Source: Solirubrobacterales bacterium
GTDB taxonomy: Bacteria; Actinomycetota; Thermoleophilia; Solirubrobacterales; Solirubrobacteraceae
Reading direction: 5' to 3'
Assembly (NCBI GenBank): GCA_027315255.1
Contig: DAHUYL010000155.1
Coordinates: forward strand, 1-54,529
Length of the DNA stretch: 54,529 nt
Position 1 is the first letter of the stretch. Each line of letters begins with the position of its first letter. A program made the position numbers and the translations under genes. The notes under the pieces were generated by a model, which had not been told where the DNA came from, did not search any database, and saw only the letters and a list, made by a program, of their open reading frames with translations. Below, piece after piece: positions 42,144 to 50,424 of the stretch.

Positions 42144-43004
42144 ATGGGACTGATGTCCGGTAGCGGGCCGTTCAGCCTGAACCCGGCCGGGGCGTGGAAC
42201 TTCGAGCCGCCGGCGCCGGGGCAGGCGATCTACCTGGATCCCTCCCCCAAGCGGGTGCGGGTGATCCTCGGCGGGGAGACGATCGCCGACAGCCGCCGCG
42301 CGTTCCTGCTGCACGAGTCAGGCCACCAACCGGTCTACTACTTCCCGCCAGAGGACGTGCGATCGGACGTGTGCGAGCCGACCGACCACCACACCGCGTG
42401 CCCGAAGAAGGGCGAGGCGTCCTACTACACGCTGCGCACCGGATCCCGGGTGGAGGAGAACGCGGCGTGGTACTACCCGTCGCCGCTCCAGTCCGCACCG
42501 GCCGGGCTCGCCGGCCTGGTCGCGTTCTACTTCAACCGGATGGACCGCTGGCTCGAGGAGGACGAGCAGATCATCGGTCACCCTCGCGATCCGTATCACC
42601 GGATCGAAGTGATCGCATCCTCTGCCTCGCTGCGGTTCTCGAAGCGGGGCGAGCCGCTCGCGGCGACCACGCGCGCGCTGGCGCTGTTCGAGACCAACCT
42701 CCCGACTCGCTGGTATGTCCCACTTGACGACGTGACGGCCGCGCTCGAGCCCAGCAAGACCACCAGCATCTGCCCCTACAAGGGGATCGCGGGCTACTAC
42801 CACGTCCGCCAGGCGGACGGCACCGTGCACGAGGACCTCGTCTGGTACTACGCGCAGCCGTTCGCCGAGGCCAGCCGCATCGCCGGGTACGTGTGCGTCT
42901 ACAACGAGCGCGTCGACGCCGAGCTCGACGGGGTCATCCTGGAACGCCCAGCGTCACCCTGGAGTCACGGGCGGGCCGAGGCACCAGGGCTCACCCGCGG
43001 CTGA
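42144..43004 (+). CDS. double DUF427 domain protein
   Basis: 286 aa from ATG 42144; GTG 42120 and ATG 42132 are in-frame alternatives. Two DUF427 copies are visible. The first runs from about RVRVILGGETIADSRRA through PVYYFPPEDV, ACPKKGEASYY and AAWYYPSPL. The second starts near HRIEVIASSASLRFSKRGEP, with TRWYVPLDDV, SICPYKGIAGYY and LVWYYAQPF. Each has the CPxKG-YY motif of the fold. The function is unknown; no catalytic role is established for DUF427. Confidence 0.88.
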   Translation: MGLMSGSGPFSLNPAGAWNFEPPAPGQAIYLDPSPKRVRVILGGETIADSRRAFLLHESGHQPVYYFPPEDVRSDVCEPTDHHTACPKKGEASYYTLRTGSRVEENAAWYYPSPLQSAPAGLAGLVAFYFNRMDRWLEEDEQIIGHPRDPYHRIEVIASSASLRFSKRGEPLAATTRALALFETNLPTRWYVPLDDVTAALEPSKTTSICPYKGIAGYYHVRQADGTVHEDLVWYYAQPFAEASRIAGYVCVYNERVDAELDGVILERPASPWSHGRAEAPGLTRG

Positions 43005-43564
43005 GCAGCCCCAGCAATCGGGCGGGCATGCGTTCAGGCCAAGACGGCGCTTGGGCTCTTGGTCAGCCGGTTCAGCCGCCCCTGCTCCCATAGCGGGGTT
43101 CCGACGCCACCGCTCGACGCCTGGCGCGGCAGCGCTCGGCTGACTTCCGCTTCGCGTCGCTTGGGGGAGCATTTGCGGCGGCACGGCAGCAGTTCTGTTC
43201 TGTTCTGGTGGCCTGCCTTCTCGTGAGAGCGAGAGTGGCGCCGGGCTGTGCGCGAAGGTTGCTTCTCGTTCCTGGTTCCGGGCGGGAGCAGCAGCGCGGA
43301 GACCCGCCCGCGCGGACGATTGCCGCGATGATTCTGAGGCCTTGGGCTGTTTGCTCGTGGGTCGGTGAGCGTGCCGAAGCGAGCACCTCCCGCAGGCGCG
43401 TGTGGGGTCGTCGCTGCCAGGCGGACCGGTCGGGCGGGCGTACCGGTGTTGGCATGCATCGTTGATCTGTGGGCTGGGGTGCGCAGGAGCTGTTTGGCTG
43501 TTCTGCGGCGCGGACCGTGTCTTGTCGGCAAGTCATCGGTCATGCGCGGTCGGTGTGTAGCGTG
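43005..43564. other. 560-bp gap at the edge of the redox island, no supported gene
   Basis: An open frame on the minus strand (43034-43543) is Arg/Pro/Ser-rich with no family resemblance and no ribosome site, so I do not call it. No tRNA or repeat that would mark an integration site was found. The region separates plus-strand chromosomal genes from the minus-strand island. Confidence 0.5.
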
Positions 43565-44698
43565 TCACTGTTGGGTTGGCGGGCGGGCTGCGACGCGTTG
43601 TTTGGTCGGCAGGTGGATCGTGAAGGTGGCGCCATGTCCGATGCCGTCGCTGGTTGCGGTGACGGTTCCGTGGTGGGCTTCGACGACGGAGGCGACGATC
43701 GCGAGGCCGATGCCGGTGCCGCCCGTGGCGCGGGAGCGGGCGGGGTCGACGCGGTAGAAGCGTTCGAAGATGCGCTTGAGGTGCTCGGCGGCGATCCCTT
43801 CGCCGGTGTCGGTGACGGTGATCTCGGCGTGTTCGTGGTTGGGTCGGGCGCTGACGCGGACGGTGCCGCCTGTGGGGGTGTGTCTGAGTGCGTTGGCCAG
43901 CAGGTTGGCGAGCACTTCGGTGATTCGTTCGGGATCGACGTCGACGATCGGCGAGTCTGTGGGTAGGTCCGTTTCGAGCGCGACGCGCTTGGCGGTGTAG
44001 GCGGGGCTGGCTGCCTTGGCTGCCCGTTCGACGAGTGCGCAGGCGTTGATCGGGGTGGGGCGCAGGTCGAGCTGGTGGGCTTGGGCGCGTGAGACGCGTT
44101 GGAGGTCGTTGACGAGGCGGCTGAGGCGGGCGGTCTCGGCGCGGATCGCGGTCCAGTTCTCTGGATCGGCTGGGAGGACGCCGTCGGCGAGCGCTTCGAG
44201 GTAGCTCTCGACGGTCGCGAGCGGGTTGCGTAGCTCGTGGGCGACGTCTGCGAGCAGCTGTCGGCGGACGTCCTCGGCGCGTTCGAGCGAGGCGGCCATC
44301 TCGTTGAACGCTGCGGCGAGCTGGGCGAGTTCGTCGGTGCCGCGTACGGGTACCGAGGCGCGGCTGGCGCCGTGTGTGATTCGTTGGGCTGCTTTCGCGA
44401 GCGTCCGTACGGGTCGCACGATTCGTAGTGAGATCACGGCGCTGAGCGCGAGCGCGGTCAGCATCGCGGCGCCGACGGCGATTCCGAGCGAGACGAGTGT
44501 CGCGTCGTTGTAGGCCATGTCGAGGTGGCGGGCGACGCTCGGTGGGACGTAGCCGAGCGCCTGGCGGATGTGGTGGTGAAAGATCCCGGGCCCGACCGAC
44601 ACGGCGACAACCAGGAGCGTGCCGGCACCGGCGAGCACGACCAGCAGCTGGCCGGCCAAGAGCTTGGCGGTCATGCTGCCGGTGAGCTTGGCTTTCAT
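43565..44698 (-). CDS. sensor histidine kinase
   Basis: 377 aa. TM1 (LLAGQLLVVLAGAGTLLVVAV), a short extracytoplasmic loop with a HHH cluster (GIFHHHIRQALGYVPP), TM2 (VSLGIAVGAAMLTALALSAV), HAMP (RIVRPVRTLAKAA), dimerisation/phosphoacceptor His154 (DVAHELRNPL), N box (NLLANALRHT), G1 DTGEGIA, F ERFYRVD and G2 GGTGIGLAI. It is complete. It overlaps the response regulator by ATGA. The tri-histidine near the membrane could sense a metal ion; this is inference. Confidence 0.93.
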   Translation of the reverse strand: MKAKLTGSMTAKLLAGQLLVVLAGAGTLLVVAVSVGPGIFHHHIRQALGYVPPSVARHLDMAYNDATLVSLGIAVGAAMLTALALSAVISLRIVRPVRTLAKAAQRITHGASRASVPVRGTDELAQLAAAFNEMAASLERAEDVRRQLLADVAHELRNPLATVESYLEALADGVLPADPENWTAIRAETARLSRLVNDLQRVSRAQAHQLDLRPTPINACALVERAAKAASPAYTAKRVALETDLPTDSPIVDVDPERITEVLANLLANALRHTPTGGTVRVSARPNHEHAEITVTDTGEGIAAEHLKRIFERFYRVDPARSRATGGTGIGLAIVASVVEAHHGTVTATSDGIGHGATFTIHLPTKQRVAARPPTQQ

Positions 44699-45435
44699 TG
44701 TCCGTCTCCCATCCGGTAGCCGACGCCGCGGACGGTGCGGATGTAGCGTGGGGTGTGCGGGTCGTCCGAGAGCTTCGATCGGAGGTTGGCGATGTGCACG
44801 TCGACGACGTGGTCGTCGCCGAACCAGTCGCCGCCCCAGACGCGGTCGAGCAGCCGCTCGCGGCTGAACGCGACCCGCGGCTCCGCGGAGAGCACGTCGA
44901 GCAGGTCGAACTCGGTCTTCGTCAGCTCGACCGGCTCGCCCGCGAGTCGGACCTCATGCGCTTGTGGGTCGAGCTCGAGCTCCCCGAACCGGCGCGTGGC
45001 GCTGGGCGCCTGGTTGCGGCTGGGTCGCGGGCGGCGCAGCATCGCTCGCACCCGCGCCATCAGCTCCCCTGGCGAGAACGGCTTGGTCACATAGTCATCG
45101 GCGCCGGTTGACAGCCCGACGATCCGGTCGATCTCCTCCACGCGGGCGGTGAGCATCACGATGTACGCGTCGCTGAACGCACGGATCTGGCGGCACGCCT
45201 CGATCCCGTCGATCCCCGGCAGCATCAGGTCGAGCACGATCACGTCGGGGTCGAGCTCGCGGGCGAGCGCGACCGCCCGCTCGCCGTCGCCGGCGCTCGC
45301 TACCTCGAACCCCTCGCGCTCGAGGTAGCTTGAGACGACCTTCACCAGCGGCGGCTCGTCGTCGACTACGAGCGCGCGAAGACCGGCAGGCTGAGGCCTG
45401 CCGGTCCTGGTTGTGCCTATGCCGGATCCGTTCAC
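44695..45435 (-). CDS. OmpR/PhoB-family response regulator
   Basis: 246 aa from GTG 45435, which overlaps the upstream gene's stop (GTGA); ATG 45444 is an alternative. Receiver domain with acidic pocket VVDDE, phosphoacceptor Asp69 (VIVLDLMLPG), Thr (VMLTAR) and Lys (VTKPF); winged-helix C-terminus (LTKTEFDLLDVL, RERLLDRVWGGD, VDVHIANLRSKL, RTVRGVGYRM). It pairs with the histidine kinase downstream. The likely operator is the GGTCAA repeat set at 46606-46645 before the operon. Confidence 0.93.
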   Translation of the reverse strand: MNGSGIGTTRTGRPQPAGLRALVVDDEPPLVKVVSSYLEREGFEVASAGDGERAVALARELDPDVIVLDLMLPGIDGIEACRQIRAFSDAYIVMLTARVEEIDRIVGLSTGADDYVTKPFSPGELMARVRAMLRRPRPSRNQAPSATRRFGELELDPQAHEVRLAGEPVELTKTEFDLLDVLSAEPRVAFSRERLLDRVWGGDWFGDDHVVDVHIANLRSKLSDDPHTPRYIRTVRGVGYRMGDGQ

Positions 45436-46280
45436 GCTTCCCATTTGGCAAGGAACGCGCCGTGCCACCAGTGCGGCCAGACAGCGCCGGTCGTCGCGTT
45501 GACCGAGATCATCCCCGTGATCTTGGCGCCTTTGAGCGTCTCAAGCGTGTAATAGCCGGGGAACGCGTCGCCGCCGGTCTCAACCCGGACGCCTGGCTGG
45601 TTTGAATCCAGCCACCGCTGAGCGAGCGTGCGGGCGTCGCCGATCGACACCCTCGCGCCGGTCGTCGAGCTGCCTGCGCCGGAGCCGTACCCGTTGCCGT
45701 TGCCGTTGCCGTTGCCGCCCATCATCCCGTAGCCGCTGCCGCCCATCATCCCGTAGCCATAGCCACGCGTATTGCTCGTCGTCGGAGTCGTGGCGGGGCC
45801 GTACTCGCCGGTGCTCGCGCCGCCGTAGGCGCCCATCATCGAGCGCCCGTAGCTGCCCATCATCCAGGCGGCGGCTCTGCCCATCCCGTAGCGGGTGTTC
45901 CACATCATCGCCGGGCCGTACTCGATCGAGACGAACCCGGTGGCGGGGTCGATGAGCACCTCGCTCGCGGGCCTGCCGTTCTTGCTGTCGAGCCTGGCGT
46001 AGTAGTTCTGCGTGAAGTGCAGCACCTCGCCGACCCGCAGCCCGAGCCGCTCAGCGAACCGCTGCGCGTCGCCCCGCGCGGCCTGAAGGGTGCGCACGCG
46101 GGTCGGGTGAGACGGCGCGTACGCGTAGCCGCCGCCCATCATCCCGTACCCATACCCGCTCGCGTATCCGTTGCTGTTCGCCGTGGAGCTCAGTCCGGTT
46201 GCGGCGGCCGCGACCGCGGTCGCGGTGACGGCGATCACGGCGCCGGCGATGATCGCGAGCCTGATTCGCTTGGTTCGCAT
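45432..46280 (-). CDS. exported Gly/Tyr/Met-rich protein with PepSY-like ends
   Basis: 282 aa. Signal peptide (IRLAIIAGAVIAVTATAVAAAA) followed by YGYGMMGGGYAY. The middle contains a cluster of methionine/glycine motifs (MMWNTRYGM, WMMGSYGRSMMGAYGG, GYGYGMMGGSGYGMMGG, then GNGNGNGNGYG). The two flanking parts (AQRFAERLGLRVGEVLHFTQNYYARL and RTLAQRWLDSNQPGV to YYTLETLKGAKITGMISVNA) look like PepSY-type repeats. Met-rich segments of this kind bind Cu(I) in other proteins; copper or silver binding is inferred. It sits between the SHOCT and regulator genes in one operon. Confidence 0.8.
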   Translation of the reverse strand: MRTKRIRLAIIAGAVIAVTATAVAAAATGLSSTANSNGYASGYGYGMMGGGYAYAPSHPTRVRTLQAARGDAQRFAERLGLRVGEVLHFTQNYYARLDSKNGRPASEVLIDPATGFVSIEYGPAMMWNTRYGMGRAAAWMMGSYGRSMMGAYGGASTGEYGPATTPTTSNTRGYGYGMMGGSGYGMMGGNGNGNGNGYGSGAGSSTTGARVSIGDARTLAQRWLDSNQPGVRVETGGDAFPGYYTLETLKGAKITGMISVNATTGAVWPHWWHGAFLAKWEA

Positions 46281-46285
46281 CTGGA

Positions 46286-46549
46286 TCAGCTCCTTTGCGT
46301 CTGCGTCGGGGGGGCGAGCCGCGCGCTCAGCCGCTCGTGGTCCTCAAGTCCGATCTCACCGGACGCGAGCCGGCGGTCGAGCAGCTGGCGGGGGGTCTCG
46401 AACGACGCGGTCTGCACGGCCGGTCCGTGACCGCGGCCGGGGAACAGCTTCACGATCGCGAACACGATCACCGCGACCAGCAGAACCCAGAACAGCGCCA
46501 TCAACAGCCACCCCCCGGTTCCCATTCCGTATCCGTTGAACATCCACAT
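46286..46549 (-). CDS. small membrane protein with SHOCT domain
   Basis: 87 aa from ATG 46549, with GGAAGG upstream. The N-terminus MWMFNGYGMGTGGW is Met/Gly/Trp-rich, followed by one TM helix (LLMALFWVLLVAVIVFAIV) and a C-terminal SHOCT motif (QLLDRRLASGEIGLEDHERL). SHOCT proteins of this type accompany copper- or envelope-stress operons. It is the first gene of the operon and lies 57 bp downstream of an 11-bp-phased repeat operator. Confidence 0.85.
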   Translation of the reverse strand: MWMFNGYGMGTGGWLLMALFWVLLVAVIVFAIVKLFPGRGHGPAVQTASFETPRQLLDRRLASGEIGLEDHERLSARLAPPTQTQRS

Positions 46550-46605
46550 GACCGACCTTCCTCGTTGCTTGGATTCTTGGATCTGCGCAGATGATCGACC
46601 GGCCC

Positions 46606-46645
46606 GGTCAACGTCTCCCGGACGCCAGGTCAAGAGTTGGTCAAG
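46606..46645 (-). promoter_or_regulatory. 11-bp-phased direct repeats, candidate operator of the first two-component system
   Basis: GGTCAA occurs at 46606, 46628 and 46639 (plus-strand start positions), i.e. at offsets of 22 and 11 bp, all on the same helix face. Read in the gene direction the motif is CTTGACC/GTTGACC. OmpR-family regulators bind such direct repeats. It is 57-96 bp upstream of the SHOCT gene. Confidence 0.5.
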
Positions 46646-46695
46646 CCCAAACCGCCGAACCACGACCGCGAAAGGGGGCGTTCGCAAATGAAAAT

Positions 46696-46723
46696 GATGG
46701 GGCCCGCTCATGCGGGCCCCATC
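46696..46723 (-). terminator. terminator downstream of doxX
   Basis: GATGGGGCCCGC / GCGGGCCCCATC forms a perfect 12-bp stem with a 4-nt loop. In the minus direction it is followed by ATTTTCATTT, a T-rich tract, so it is a good intrinsic terminator for the cupredoxin-DoxX transcript. Confidence 0.8.
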
Positions 46724-46817
46724 GTCGGCCTGATCTGTGGCGGTCGCGTCGCGGAGGCGAATGCCGCGACGCAACCGGTTGCGATGCACACAAGTATGCG
46801 GCGACCTGCTCCTCAGC

Positions 46818-47525
46818 TCAGCCGTTGATCAGCTCGGTAGCGGTGATCAGCTCGGTCGCTGGTGCGGGCGCGAGCGGGCGCTCCGTACGCGGGTGCGGTG
46901 CGGTAGCCGGCGCGCGCTTTGTCTCGTGGCGTTCGACCTCGGCGAGGCGATGCCACCACCCGATCCGCTGCTCGAGCAGGTAGTCGACGCTGAACCGTGC
47001 GGGGCCAGCCTCATAGTTGAGGGCCAGCAGCCCGAGCGCCACGACCGCATACATGACGGCCGCGCCGATGTCGGTCGAGCTCGCGCCGTACGGGCCGCCG
47101 AACCCCTCGGCAACCGCCCAGATCCCGAGGCCGGTGACGGCCGCGAGGATGTAGGTGAGCTTGCGCGCGAACCCGAGCACGATCGCCAGCCCGATCAGCG
47201 TCTCCAATAAGGCGATCGCATACGCCCACAGCTGCGGGTGCGGGGTGAACACGTCGTGCGTGAGCGTGTAGAACCAGTGCAGCCAGCTCGGTTGTCCCTG
47301 GGCCGCGCCGTTGACCATGTCGCGGAACCCCGCCGGGAACCCCGGCTGCCACTTGAACGCCGCGTCGATCAGCCAGACCAGCCCGAAGGCGATCCGGAAC
47401 GCGTCCTTCGCGCAGCATCCTTGCCGCTCGCCGGGGTCCTCGACGGAAGCTCCCGTGCCTGTGGTTCGTGAGGTCTGGTGTGTGTGCAGCGCAACCTCGT
47501 CAACAATCTCCTTGTGATGTGTCAT
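46818..47525 (-). CDS. DoxX family membrane protein
   Basis: 235 aa. The hydrophilic N-terminus contains GCCAKDA and several His, then four TM helices (AFRIAFGLVWLIDAAFKW, LWAYAIALLETLIGLAIVLG, LTYILAAVTGLGIWAVAEGF, DIGAAVMYAVVALGLLAL), the DoxX plan. The C-terminal tail is Pro/Ala/Thr-rich. DoxX proteins take part in thiol/quinone redox work and stress tolerance in actinobacteria, with no single defined reaction. It follows the cupredoxin gene by 47 bp. Confidence 0.85.
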   Translation of the reverse strand: MTHHKEIVDEVALHTHQTSRTTGTGASVEDPGERQGCCAKDAFRIAFGLVWLIDAAFKWQPGFPAGFRDMVNGAAQGQPSWLHWFYTLTHDVFTPHPQLWAYAIALLETLIGLAIVLGFARKLTYILAAVTGLGIWAVAEGFGGPYGASSTDIGAAVMYAVVALGLLALNYEAGPARFSVDYLLEQRIGWWHRLAEVERHETKRAPATAPHPRTERPLAPAPATELITATELING

Positions 47526-47572
47526 CGGGAACCGCCTCCTTGCTGTCGGTCGATATCGATCGTCGGTTCCGG

Positions 47573-47995
47573 CTATGAAGTCCGTGTCAAGAGCGCCTGC
47601 GGATTCGATGAAGCAGCCGGCTGCGCCCTGCGGCCGCCGATCACGAGCGTGCCGCGCAGGACCTGCATCTCGCAGGTGAACGCATGCTCGCCCGGCTCGC
47701 CGGCCGGAAGCTCGACGAGCACGTGCTCGAACGGCGGTAGCGTGATGCTGATCCCGTAGTCGGGGAACACGACGTGCTCGGAGCAGCGGATCGTTTCCTC
47801 ACGGCAGAAGATCAGCCGTACCGGCCGGCCGGCCGCGACATGCACCTCCGCCGGCTGGTAACCGCCTTTGACGCGGATCCGTCGCACCTGCGGGCCGGTG
47901 CCGTGATCGGCGTGGCGACGGCGGCGCACGAGCGCCAGTCCCGCACCGACGGCGATCCAGTCACTTGCCATTGGAGATCGGTTCGTCAGGCTCAT
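47573..47995 (-). CDS. membrane-anchored cupredoxin-like protein
   Basis: 140 aa; ATG 47995, alternative ATG 47971. A short hydrophobic N-terminus (DWIAVGAGLALV) precedes an EfeO/CupA-type cupredoxin fold: GGYQPAEVHVAAGRPVRLIF, CSEHVVFPDYGISITLPP and the ligand loop EHAFTCEMQVLRGTLVIGG. Candidate copper ligands are the His in SEHVV, Cys in FTCEM and the following Met, with a further Cys before SEH. The TM segment is shorter than usual. An 11-bp-phased operator lies at 48033-48071. Confidence 0.82.
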   Translation of the reverse strand: MSLTNRSPMASDWIAVGAGLALVRRRRHADHGTGPQVRRIRVKGGYQPAEVHVAAGRPVRLIFCREETIRCSEHVVFPDYGISITLPPFEHVLVELPAGEPGEHAFTCEMQVLRGTLVIGGRRAQPAASSNPQALLTRTS

Positions 47996-48032
47996 CGTTT
48001 GACTCCTTGCACGATGAGTGTCGGGCCCTGCC

Positions 48033-48071
48033 GTGAAGGTCGCGTGAAGCCGGGCCGCCGATCCTGTGAAC
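48033..48071 (-). promoter_or_regulatory. 11-bp-phased GTGAAG repeats before the cupredoxin gene
   Basis: GTGAAG at 48033 and 48044 and GTGAAC at 48066, i.e. offsets 0, 11 and 33. The same motif and spacing occur before ccdA (52043-52081). It lies 38-76 bp upstream of the cupredoxin start and 27 bp beyond the stop of the preceding kinase gene, so the cupredoxin-doxX pair probably has its own promoter. Confidence 0.55.
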
Positions 48072-48097
48072 GGGTCGCCCGGGCGGGGTCAGGTGGT

Positions 48098-49444
48098 CTA
48101 TGTGGCTGGTGGGCCGGTGGGGAGCGTGAGGCTGAACCGCGACCCTTCGCCGGGGTGGCTGCTCACGTCGATCCGGCCGCCATGGGCGCGGACGAGCTCC
48201 GCGACGATCGCGAGGCCGATGCCGGCACCGCCCGTCATTCGAGCGCGGGAGCGCTCGCCGCGCCAGAACCGCTCGAAGATGTAGGGCAGGTCCTCACCGG
48301 CGATCCCGATCCCGGTGTCAGCGACCTCGAGCAGCGCCTCGCCGGCCTGCTCGCTCAACTCGACGGTCACGCTGCCGCCGCTATCGGTGTACCGCAGCGC
48401 GTTGGAGGGCAGGTTGTCGACGATCTGCACGAGCCGCCCACCCTCGCCGTACACGCTCGCGGCACCCAGCCGTTGTTCGAGCTCGATGCCTTTGGCCCGC
48501 ATCTGGTCGCGGTAGCCGCTGACGCGCTCTTCGACGAGCTGGCGCAGGTCGAGCCGTTCCTTGCTCAAGGTGACGCCAGGTTGCTGAGCCTCGGCGAGCT
48601 TGCCGAGGTCCTCGACCAGCCGTGTCATCCGCAGCGCCTCGGCGTGCATCGCTGCCAGGTTCGCGTGGGTATCGGGAAGCACGCCGTCCTGTGCCGCCTC
48701 GATCCGGGAGACGATCCCGGCCAGCGGCGTGCGCAGCTCATGAGCGACGTCCGCGGCCGCGTCGCGACGGATCCGCTCGAGGTGCTCAAGCGCCTCTGAC
48801 AGCCGGTTGAACGCGCCCGCGAGCTCCCGCACCTCCGGCGGGGTCCTCGCCCCACCCGGCGAGACCCTGACGCCCGGCTCGCCTCCTTGCATGCGGCGCG
48901 CAGCGACCGTCAACCGCTTCAACGGCCGTGCCAGCTCGTGCGCGGCGAGGATCGCGGCGAGCAGCCCGGCCAGCAGCGCGATCCCGCCGGCGACCAGATG
49001 CAGGGACTCCAGCCGCCGGTGCAGGTCGCGATCGATGCCGGTCAACAGCTGGCCTGCCATCGGGATGACCGTCACCCGGCCGATCGCACGACCGGAGAAC
49101 CTCACGAGCGCGCTCGCCCGCGGACCGTTGACGGGCGGGGTCGACGTCAGCTCGCGGCCGCCTGCGTTGTAGATGGTCAGCCCGTAGCCGTTCATCTCAG
49201 CCAGATGGCCGAGCTCGGTGACCGTCGCCGGCGTCCATCGTCGCTGCGCGCGCAACAGCCCGGCCGCGAGCTGTGCGGTGTGCTGCGCGGCAGTATGCAG
49301 CCGTGCGCGCGCGTACTGGTTCAGCTGCCTGTTGAGCCCGGCGTTGGCGAGCATCGCCGAGATCACCACCGATCCGACCGCGATCGCCGACAGCGAGAGC
49401 GCGAGCCGCGTCCGCAACCCGATCCGCGCGACTACCCCGGTCAT
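48098..49444 (-). CDS. sensor histidine kinase
   Basis: 448 aa. TM1 (LALSLSAIAVGSVVISAMLA), an extracytoplasmic sensor of about 120 residues (YGLTIYNAGGRELTSTPPVN), TM2 (LVAGGIALLAGLLAAILAA), HAMP (ELARPLKRLTVAARRM), His235 (DVAHELRTPL), N box, DTGIGIA, FERFWRGERSRARMTGGAGIGLAIV. The N box reads NLPSNALRYT; Pro replaces the usual Leu, which is unusual but leaves the ATP-site Asn residues. It overlaps the response regulator by ATGA. Confidence 0.92.
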   Translation of the reverse strand: MTGVVARIGLRTRLALSLSAIAVGSVVISAMLANAGLNRQLNQYARARLHTAAQHTAQLAAGLLRAQRRWTPATVTELGHLAEMNGYGLTIYNAGGRELTSTPPVNGPRASALVRFSGRAIGRVTVIPMAGQLLTGIDRDLHRRLESLHLVAGGIALLAGLLAAILAAHELARPLKRLTVAARRMQGGEPGVRVSPGGARTPPEVRELAGAFNRLSEALEHLERIRRDAAADVAHELRTPLAGIVSRIEAAQDGVLPDTHANLAAMHAEALRMTRLVEDLGKLAEAQQPGVTLSKERLDLRQLVEERVSGYRDQMRAKGIELEQRLGAASVYGEGGRLVQIVDNLPSNALRYTDSGGSVTVELSEQAGEALLEVADTGIGIAGEDLPYIFERFWRGERSRARMTGGAGIGLAIVAELVRAHGGRIDVSSHPGEGSRFSLTLPTGPPAT

Positions 49445-50139
49445 TCGCGCTGGATACCGAGCCGGTAGCCGACCCCCTGCACGGTCTCGACATACCGCGG
49501 CTTTGCATGGTCGGGCTCGATCTTGCGTCTGAGGTTCTTGACATGCGCGTCGATCGTCCGCTCGTATCCCTCGAAGTCGTGGCCCTGCACGCGGTTGATC
49601 AGCTCAAACCGTGAGTACGCCCTGCCCGGATAGCTCGCCAACGCCAACAACAGCTTGTACTCGCTCGGGGTCAGCTCGACCGGTTCGCCCGCGACCCGAA
49701 CCTCGTGACGTACCGTGTCGATCTCCAAACGCCCCGAATCGAACCGATGATGCTCCATCAGCGGCATCTCTCCGCCGCTGGCGCGCCTGAGGATCGCCTT
49801 GACGCGGGCGACCAGCTCCCGCGGGCTGAACGGCTTGGTCAGGTAATCGTCGGCGCCCAATCCGAGGCCCGCTATCCGTTGCTCCTCGGTCGACTTCGCG
49901 GTCAGCATCAGGATCGCGACGTCGGAGCGGTCGCGCAACTGGCGGCAGAGCTCCTCGCCGCTGAGGTCGGGGAGCATCAGGTCGAGCACGACCAGCTGCG
50001 GGCGCTTTGACAGGGCGAGCTCGAGACCCTCGTGGCCGTCCGCGGCGCTGTAGACGATGAACCCCTCGCGTTCGAGGTACGCGCGAACGACCTCGTGGAT
50101 CGAGGGCTCGTCGTCGACGATCAGGATCCGCTCGTTCAT
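49441..50139 (-). CDS. OmpR/PhoB-family response regulator
   Basis: 232 aa. Receiver with LIVDDEPSIHEVV, Asp53 (LVVLDLMLPD), Thr (LMLTAK), Lys (LTKPF); winged helix with LTPSEYKLLLALAS, YERTIDAHVKNLRRKIE and VETVQGVGYRLG. Complete and paired with the adjacent kinase. The GTGAAG repeats before ccdA and before the cupredoxin gene are its best candidate targets, since the same motif and phasing occur at both. It lies 12 bp after the small CxxC gene. Confidence 0.93.
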   Translation of the reverse strand: MNERILIVDDEPSIHEVVRAYLEREGFIVYSAADGHEGLELALSKRPQLVVLDLMLPDLSGEELCRQLRDRSDVAILMLTAKSTEEQRIAGLGLGADDYLTKPFSPRELVARVKAILRRASGGEMPLMEHHRFDSGRLEIDTVRHEVRVAGEPVELTPSEYKLLLALASYPGRAYSRFELINRVQGHDFEGYERTIDAHVKNLRRKIEPDHAKPRYVETVQGVGYRLGIQRE

Positions 50140-50151
50140 CGCCTGGGCGCC

Positions 50152-50424
50152 TCAGCGCACCGCGAGCGTACCGGGACCGGTGCTCGCGGCCAGCCACCGC
50201 CGCAGCCGCCGCTCCGACAACCGCCCATAGCCAACCACCCGACCGTGCTCGTCGAACAGCACAGGGCGCAGCGGCGGCGCCTGCCCGACCAGCAGCCGCC
50301 CCTCCACCGAGCGGGCATCGACCTCGCGCCACTCAAGCAGGCCGTCGGCCGCGAGCCGGTCAAGCAGCGCGCACCCGTGCGCGCACAGATGACAATCAGC
50401 CGCGGTCAGCAACCGCAGGGTCAT
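50152..50424 (-). CDS. small glutaredoxin/thioredoxin-like CxxC protein
   Basis: 90 aa from ATG 50424, overlapping the redoxin stop (ATGA). It starts TLRLLTAADCHLCAHG, with the redox pair Cys11/Cys14 and a third Cys18, followed by LLDRLAADGLLEWREVDARS and PPLRPVLFDEHGRVVGYGRL. The central cis-Pro position is PPLRPVLF. It resembles DUF836/glutaredoxin-like proteins and may carry electrons from CcdA to the anchored redoxin or act on copper-thiol chemistry in the cytosol; this is inference. Confidence 0.75.
   Translation of the reverse strand: MTLRLLTAADCHLCAHGCALLDRLAADGLLEWREVDARSVEGRLLVGQAPPLRPVLFDEHGRVVGYGRLSERRLRRWLAASTGPGTLAVR

Noticed and set aside
43034..43543. 169-codon minus-strand frame before the first histidine kinase gene's 3' end
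   Set aside because: Arg/Pro/Ser-rich, lacks a ribosome site and domain, and other strands are equally open; not supportable as a gene.
47575..47592. A further TGAAG/TCAAG pair 11 bp apart before doxX
   Set aside because: It lies within the 3' end of the cupredoxin coding sequence, only two units are present and the second is altered; probably chance.
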